A program made the translations under genes and the position numbers. A stretch of 64,000 nt of DNA from Paraspadella gotoi (lineage: Eukaryota; Chaetognatha). The notes below the pieces were generated by a model. It was not told the origin of the DNA, did no database searches, and saw only the letters and a program-made list of their open reading frames with translations. The DNA is taken from assembly GCA_051294375.1 (NCBI GenBank), contig CM119269.1, forward strand, positions 14,395,918 to 14,459,917, read 5' to 3'. Positions 58,036-64,000 of this stretch are shown piece by piece. The first letter of the stretch is position 1, and every line of letters starts with the position of its first letter.

Positions 58036-59389
58036 TCCTTTGAGCCCCTTTTCCTTTGAGCCCCTTTTCCTTTGAACCCTTTTCCGTTGAGCCCCTTTTC
58101 CTTTACGCCCCTTTGTTCCTTTGAGCCCGCTTTTCCGTTTGAGCCCCTTTTCCTTTGAGCCCCTTTTCCTTCAAGCCCCTTTTTGGCCCCTTTTGAGCCC
58201 CTTTTCCTTTGAGGCCCCTTTTCCTTTAGCCCCTTTTCCTTAGCCCCTTTTCTTCTAAGCCCCTTTTCTTTTAAGCCCCTTTTCCTTTAAAGCCCCTTTT
58301 TCTTTTAAGCCCCTTTTCCTTTAAGCCCCTTTTCTCTTAAGCCCCTTTTCCTTTGGCCCTGTTCTTTTAACCCTTTTCTTTAAGCCCTTTTCTTTTAAGC
58401 CCCTTTCCTTTAGCCCCTTTTCCTTAAGCCCCTTTTCCTTTGAGCCCCTTTTCCTTTAAGCTCCTTTTCCTTTAAGCCCCTTTTCTTTTAAGCCCCTTTT
58501 CCTTAAGCCCTTTCCTTTAAGCCCTTTTTCTTTGAGCCACTTTTTCCTTAAGCCCCTTTTCCTTTAAGCCCTTTTCCTTTAAACCCCTTTTCCTTAGGCC
58601 CCTCTTTCCTTTAAGCCCCTTTTCCTTTAACCCTTTTCTTTGAGCCCCTTTTCCTTTAAGCCCTTTTTCCTTTAAGCCCTTTTTTTAGGCCCCTTTTCCC
58701 CCTTTAAGCCCCTTTTTCTTTAAGCCCCTTTTCCTTAGGCCCCTTTTCCTTTAATCCCCTTTTCTTTTAAGCCCCTTTTCCTTTGAGCCCTTTCCCTTTG
58801 AGCCCCTTTTCCTTTAAGCCCCTTTTCCTTTAAGCCTTTTCTTTGAGCCCCTTTTTTCCTTTAAGCCCCTTTTTCCTTTAAGCTCCTTTTCCTTTAAGCC
58901 CTTTTCCTTTTAAGCGCTTTTTCCTTTAAGCCCTTTCCTTTAAGCTCTTTTCCTTTAAGCCCCTTTTCTTTTAGCCCTTTCCTTAAGCCCTTTTCCTTTA
59001 AGCCCTTTTCCTTTAAGCCCTTTTCCTTTAAGCCTTTTCCTTTAAGCCCTTTTCCTTTCCCCTTTTCCTTAAGCCCTTTTTTCCTTCTAAGCCCCTTTTC
59101 CCTTGGAGCCCTTTTCCTTTAAGCCCCTTTTCCTTTAAGCCACTTTTCCTTTAAGCCTCTTTCTCCTTAGGCCCCTTTTCCTTTAAGCCCCTTTTCCTTT
59201 GGCCCCTTTTCCTTTAAGCTCCTTTTCCTTTAAGCCCCTTTTCTTTTAAGCCCCTTTCCTTTAAGCCCGTTTTCCTTAAGCCCCTTTTCCTTAGGCCCCT
59301 TTCCTTTAGGCCCTTTTCCTTTAAGCCCTTTTTCCTTTAAGCCCTTTTTTCCTTTAAGCTCTTTTCTTTTAGAGCCCCTTTTCTTTTAA
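58036..59389. repeat. 16-bp satellite, main block
   Basis: Roughly 80 head-to-tail units of AAGCCCCTTTTCCTTT, with GAGCCCC, AGGCCCC and single-base indel variants. The array breaks at TTAA (59386-59389) and resumes at 60269. Confidence 0.95.
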
Positions 59390-60268
59390 GGGACCAAGTG
59401 AACAGGGGGGTAAAAAGCTGAAAAACATAACGTTTGACCCTTTAACTTAAGCTGGTTCTGATCATATAATTTTTTCTTCTATAATCATTTGGAAAGTAGT
59501 TAAAAAATTCGATAAAATCAGCGACGCTTAATTTTCTTTAAAAATCGTAAGAAGAAAATCTTTTTCAAAGTTTAAAATTTTTTTTCCCAAAAAAGGTGAA
59601 GATCTAATTTAAAAAGATTTTCAGCTTTTATTCATAAAAATTTATAAGAAAAAAAATTTAAGAATGAATAAATTTAAGGTATCGACTGATTTTATTTAAA
59701 CTTCTTTTCAAATGATTTTGTTAATTGGAGTGAAATATAAAACTCTTTGAAGTAATATAAATATATAAAGAAGAGAAAGATTCTGTACTTTGTGCTAAAA
59801 TTTTTAATTATTACAGATTAGGAAATCAATATAGTTTAATTATACATTAAGGGATGAATTGAATATTAATTAATAATTATTACAGTTTTGTGTTCTGTAA
59901 GAATAGAATTTAGGTTTTGATTTGTCTGCTTTTAAGGTAATATAAAAATAAAAAAATATTAGTCTTGTAAGCCTTTGTTCAATGAGGCTTAAACCTAAAA
60001 TTATAGCTTTGTACAGGTAAAAAAATAAAAAATAGGATTTAGTAAAATACTTTCTAATGCAAAAATAAAAATATGGATTATATAAATATTTAGGTAGGGT
60101 CAACTAAATTTTTTTTCATAATTATTAAATTTTTGTTCGCGTAGAATAAGAGATAGGAATTTTTTGCCACTTTGTCTCCGTGCAAAGAAAAATTAATGAC
60201 TATCCACCATTCAAATTCCTTTGATGATAGACCCTTAAGCTTATGATAATTTTTATCACTGGGTCCCC
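59390..60268. mobile_element. TTAA-flanked inverted-repeat element inside the satellite
   Basis: An 879-bp AT-rich non-satellite segment interrupts the 16-bp array. Left end GGGACCAAGTGA (59390-59401) and right end TCACTGGGTCCCC (60256-60268) are near-perfect inverted repeats (one indel, one mismatch). TTAA lies on both sides (59386-59389 and 60269-60272). TTAA duplication is the signature of piggyBac-type transposases, though classic piggyBac ends start CCC rather than GGG. No transposase frame: the longest minus frame (59870-60103) is an unrecognised Phe/Tyr/Lys-rich translation. Best read as a non-autonomous (MITE-like) copy. Confidence 0.6.
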
Positions 60269-60408
60269 TTAAGCCCCTTTTCCTTTGAGCCTTTTCCTTT
60301 GAGCCCTTTTCCTTTAAGCCCCTTTTCCTTTGAGCCCCCTTTTCCTGTGGCCCTTTTCCTTTAAAGCCCCTTTTCTTTAAGCCCCTTTCCTTTAAGCCCC
60401 TTTTTCTT
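60269..60408. repeat. 16-bp satellite, distal block
   Basis: About nine more units of the array of 58036-59389, in the same orientation, after the inserted element. Confidence 0.93.
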
Positions 60409-60454
60409 CGTCTTCCTTCATCGTCAATCTTTAGCGGTGACAATCAATTTCCTT

Positions 60455-60655
60455 CTCTCTCTCTCTCTCTCTTTTCTCTCTCTCTCTTCTCTTTCTCTCT
60501 TCTCTCTCTCTCTCTCTCTCTCTCTATCTTCTCTCTCTTTATTTCTTTCCTCTCTCTCTCTCCTTCCTCTCTCACTCTCTCTCTTTCTCTGCTTTATCTG
60601 TACGGGCTCTCTCTCTTTCTCTCTCTCTCTTTCTCTCTCTCTCTCTCGCTCACTC
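60455..60655. repeat. CT-rich microsatellite cluster
   Basis: CT arrays with TTCT and ATCTTCT interruptions. Frames encoding RERERE or SLSLSL are artefacts. Confidence 0.92.
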
Positions 60656-60763
60656 TCACCATCCAGCAATCAATGTTTTCTCGACAAGCAGAGCAATAAA
60701 TTTCGAATTAAAGAAAAACTGGGGATCGTTGATAATTTGTCCTCACCTTTTTTCCCCTTTTTA

Positions 60764-61578
60764 GTCGGATCTGCTTATCAGCAGATCCCGACTCTATAAT
60801 TCACTTTGTCGGTCCGTCAGTCCGCCCCCTCAATCTTGCCGGGCATTCACTTATATCATTTCAGAACATCAAATTATGATATATTATGCAAAAAAAGATG
60901 TCTGTCCGTCTGTCTGTCTGCCCGTCCGTCCGTCCGTCCGTCCATCCCACCTTAACAAAAAACACCCATTACTCGTGAATGGATGGATAGATTGGAATGA
61001 AATTTTTGTGTGGGTAGGGAAGTGTGTGATTGAGCTCGACATGAAGTTTCGATGGAATCATCCGAGTGGAAATGAGTTTAAATGGAAAAAACAAAAAAAT
61101 ATATTTCACTATTTGAACACCAATTGCTCATGAGTGGATGGGGCGATTGACCTAAAATTTTGTGTGCGGGTACTGGGTAGGAAAGTGTGTGATTAAGCTG
61201 GAAATCAAGTTTCGATGGAATCGTTTGAGTGGAAATGAGTTTAAATGGAAAAAGCAAAAAACCTAATTCACTAATTAATTATAATTCTTTTTCTTTTTTA
61301 TTAAATGTAAATGAAAGATGTATTAATTAATCAAATAATTAATCAGTTAATTATTCAATTAGTCAATTAATTAATCATTACTTAATTAATCAGTCAATCA
61401 ATCAAGTCAATCGTTATCGGCATTATTCTCATCGTCATCATTGCTTTTGTCGTGTTTAGTGACGAAAAGAACTAAAAATAAACAATTTGGATCAAATTAA
61501 TCAATTAATTGCATAATTAATTAATTAATTAATTACCGATAATGATCGTGGGCAGATCCGACATTGTTTACTCAAACT
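60764..61578 (+). mobile_element. (GTCY)n element, complete copy A2
   Basis: Same borders as A1: GTCGGATCTGC (60764-60774) starts a palindromic hairpin (GTCGGATCTGC-TTATCA-GCAGATCCCGAC) and GCAGATCCGAC (61552-61562) plus ATTGTTTACTCAAACT closes it. Contains CTCTATAATTCACTTTG, a GTCT/GTCC block (60900-60944), ACCCATTACTCGTGAATGG, TGTGTGGGTAGGGAAGTGTG and an AATT-rich 3' half. A segment starting TCATGAGTGGATGG (about 61130-61240) repeats part of 60975-61080, so the element has an internal direct duplication. No coding capacity. Confidence 0.78.
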
Positions 61579-62080
61579 TGTTTCATATTTTTTTGCTTTT
61601 TTTATTTAAGATCCAAAGTAAAAAGAAAAATTGCCTTACATATATTTTAAAGAGAAATTTATTTAAAGGGGAAGCTAAAAAGATATATATTAAGTGAAAT
61701 GGATGACAAGTATTTACATACGTAGTTTATCGCTAACCGTTTTTCCACTTTTCCCGAGCTGAGCGCAATCATTATTCGTACCTTAAGTCACAAAACTCAC
61801 TTCGTTCATTTTTTATTTTTAAAAAATCGCCTCACTATTTATCTATACATTGGCTAATGTTCACGTGACTTTGAAATGGCGAAAATGAATTAAATACACG
61901 ATATATTTATAATTCATCTAATTTTCTCTATCAAATTTGTACAACCAATAGAGCCTAATATAACCTATTTGATTCCGATTAAAATGGTTAAAATTATAGA
62001 CAAGAAATATGAAATTCGGAATACGCGATGAAATATCGAAGAAAGAATTAATTTTGACGTTTCTCTTTAGCCAGGTTTTG
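61579..62080. other. AT-rich unique sequence
   Basis: No gene was recognised. Confidence 0.4.

Positions 62081-62116
<36 letters not shown>
62081..62116. repeat. (CT)n microsatellite
   Basis: CT array of about 17 units. Confidence 0.95.
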
Positions 62117-62117
<1 letters not shown>

Positions 62118-62560
62118 TATCAATTCGGCTCTTAAATTATAAATATTATTTAAATTATTTTCTACCTAAATTATAAATGTAAAAATTCCTGCCCTGATTT
62201 AAAATTTTTCAGCTTCCGAAGAAATCCAGTGAGTTATCTTCAAAACATGTCTATTCATTTTGTGATTTTAATTTAATTATAATTAATCTATATATCGAAA
62301 AGCCTAAAAATGTTATTCAATATTTCAAAAAAAACTCGTTAAAAACCAAAATTTAATTAATCCACTTTCCCGCGCTACATTTTCTTAAATTTTAGCTTCC
62401 GATCACCAAGTCTAGATATACTTTAAATATATTCAAAAAATATTTGCATCCCCTGCCAATACCTTTGCCCATTCAAACACCCTCATTACCAATCCACACC
62501 TTCAACACCCCCCCAAACATCCCCCAGGATGGCGTCAAGCCTCTAAAGTTGCGCTCAAAC
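62117..62560. other. AT-rich unique sequence
   Basis: No gene was recognised. Confidence 0.4.
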
Positions 62561-62619
62561 GCGAACATCAAAAAATTTGCACCGAACGAATATAAAGAAT
62601 CTCAAACTCTCTGGTGACA

Positions 62620-62690
62620 AAAGGAGGAGAGGCAGGAGCGAGAGGAGGAAAGAGGAGGAGGAAGGAGCCAAAGATGGAGAGAGCCCATCC

Positions 62691-62722
<32 letters not shown>
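62620..62722. repeat. GGA-rich then (ACG)n tract
   Basis: GAGGAGGAAAGAGGAGG followed by CGACGACGACG (62691-62721). Frames through it are repeat-driven. Confidence 0.9.
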
Positions 62723-62724
<2 letters not shown>

Positions 62725-63409
62725 GACGAGATAGAGAATTTTACATTCGCGGAGCCACTGGGACGGATTCGTGGCGCCGAAGAAGAGAGGATTATTTAAA
62801 GCTCAACATCGGTAGGATTCTTTCTCTTTGGTCTTCCGATTGTTTGTCCTGAATTGTCTTATTCTTTCGTTGTCTCGTTGTCTGTCTCTCTACTTATTAG
62901 TTCGTATTGTTTTAATATGTGTTTTGTCCTAACGTCCGAACGTCCGATTTTACCACTGCCGCCCTCAAGGACGATGACTCCGGATAACGACTTCGGTTTA
63001 ATTAACGCTCGATTTAGCGAACGAAATTTTTTTTTAAATTTCGCTTTTCTTGTTTTTTTTATAAATGCATTAGTTTTCTATTAAACTAAAAATTATTTAA
63101 GAGATTGTTTTTTTTTAAAGGACTTACCTGGTTTTAAGAAAATGACGCAAAAAAAAAAAGATAAGAGGGAAAAAAAAAAAAAAGAATTCTTCATTAAAAG
63201 CCGCAGGAAAAAAAATGGTATTATGGTGGCGGTGCAATAATTAATTTTGATTATGAATATAGTTTTAATGGACCATATTTCAAAACTTTACAAAATTAAT
63301 TTTAATCCGCTTTCTTCCACCACCCCACCCCCCCTTCCCTCCCCCCTCTCTCAGCCCAACGCCCCAACCGCCACTCGTTCCCTCCCCAAAGACACGCATC
63401 TCAATACGA

Positions 63410-63720
63410 GTTTGGGCTTCTCGTCTCCCGCCGCCGCCGCGCGCCGACGGGCGCAGAGGGCCCACGAGCCGAGGCGGGCCGAGAGGGCCGAGAGAGCGGC
63501 GGGCCCGGCGAGCTTTCGAAGCCCGAGCGGTCGTCCGAGCGGCGCCGCTTCGTTGCATGGAAACGGATACGACGACGTCGATGTTCCGACGCGATGGCGA
63601 CGGGCGACTGGAGGAAGACGCACGTGGTGAAAGTCGGGTGGTTTCCTTTTTATTCGAGAGTGGGCGTCGCCATTTTGCAAGAAGGCCATTTTTGTTTTTG
63701 TTCGAAGTCTATGCCCATTT
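63410..63720. promoter_or_regulatory. CpG-rich island, promoter-like
   Basis: The densest CpG stretch in the window (CGCCGCCGCCGCGCGCCGAC, GGGCCCGGCGAG, GGCGCCGC). A CGCCATTTTG near 63669 matches the YY1 core (CCAT within CGCCATNTT), typical of promoters and also of some retroelement 5' ends. Frames on both strands are open because stops are AT-rich. No exon was recognised; a gene may begin beyond the window. Confidence 0.35.
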
Positions 63721-63765
63721 CGGCAAAAGGACGCTCGCCGAGAAGTTGGGTTGTAAAATTGTTCA

Positions 63766-63927
63766 ATATTTAAATTTATTTATTAGTAGATGTATTTATT
63801 ATTTAGTTAATTGTTTATTCTATTCTATTATTTATTTATTTATTATTTATTTATTTTATTTATTTATTTTTATTTATTTTATTTATTTTTTTTTATTTAT
63901 TTATTTGAATTGTTTATTTATTTAAAG
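63766..63927. repeat. (TTTA)n microsatellite
   Basis: Imperfect TTTA tetranucleotides with ATTTATTT slips. Confidence 0.93.
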
Positions 63928-64000
63928 TAAATATTATGCTCGGCCTCTTAAATAAGTTGAAAAAAGTCCAAACATATATGAATGTAAGAGTGAATTGAAT

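Noticed and set aside
59390-60268. Interruption of the satellite read as a unique locus between two arrays
   Set aside because: Inverted ends and flanking TTAA on both sides make an insertion the simpler reading.

Overview
This is a draft-quality stretch of eukaryotic nuclear DNA, most likely from an invertebrate animal. It has very dense (GA)n/(CT)n and (GAC)n/(CGT)n microsatellites, fifteen N-gaps that mostly sit inside or beside such tracts, dispersed repeats, and hammerhead-ribozyme motifs of the kind known from Penelope-like retroelements. I cannot place the lineage further; a crustacean or a lophotrochozoan would both fit. I found no protein-coding gene I can name. Almost all long open frames are translations of simple repeats (RERERE, SLSLSL, SSSS). 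Three short non-repetitive islands are listed at low confidence as possible coding DNA.

Layout. 1-8.7 kb: unique DNA, GA/CT tracts, a tRNA-derived SINE (2.8 kb) and four unrelated minisatellites (5.7-7.4 kb). 8.7-11.8 kb: a CpG-rich patch, then long polypyrimidine and polypurine tracts. 11.8-17.5 kb: AT-rich DNA that appears to be old, diverged tandem units of about 0.8-1.05 kb. 18-22 kb: a reversed (GTCY)n element, (GAT)n arrays, a purine tract and a GC-rich trinucleotide patch. 22.77-32.30 kb: about 4.5-5 kb of sequence present twice in tandem across a 25-N gap. The second copy is full of single-base indels, as expected from unpolished long reads, so this may be an assembly artefact. 32.4-44 kb: GC-rich hairpin blocks, an ATAATTTGGTCAAC minisatellite, several hammerhead motifs, a second SINE, degenerate TTAGGG DNA and a long diverged inverted repeat. 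44-58 kb: microsatellites, gaps and (CGT)n arrays, with a complete (GTCY)n element at 54.1-55.0 kb. 58.0-60.4 kb: a 16-bp satellite split by a TTAA-flanked inverted-repeat element. 60.8-61.6 kb: a second complete (GTCY)n element. 63.4-63.7 kb: a CpG-rich patch near the end.

The informative content is therefore the repeat biology: (1) hammerhead motifs of the Penelope type, one with an intact core; (2) a family of elements with a 5' hairpin, matching subterminal inverted repeats and a (GTCY)n block, resembling non-autonomous Helentrons; (3) a TTAA-flanked insertion in a satellite; (4) a tRNA-derived SINE; and (5) a probable false duplication that would mislead copy-number analysis.
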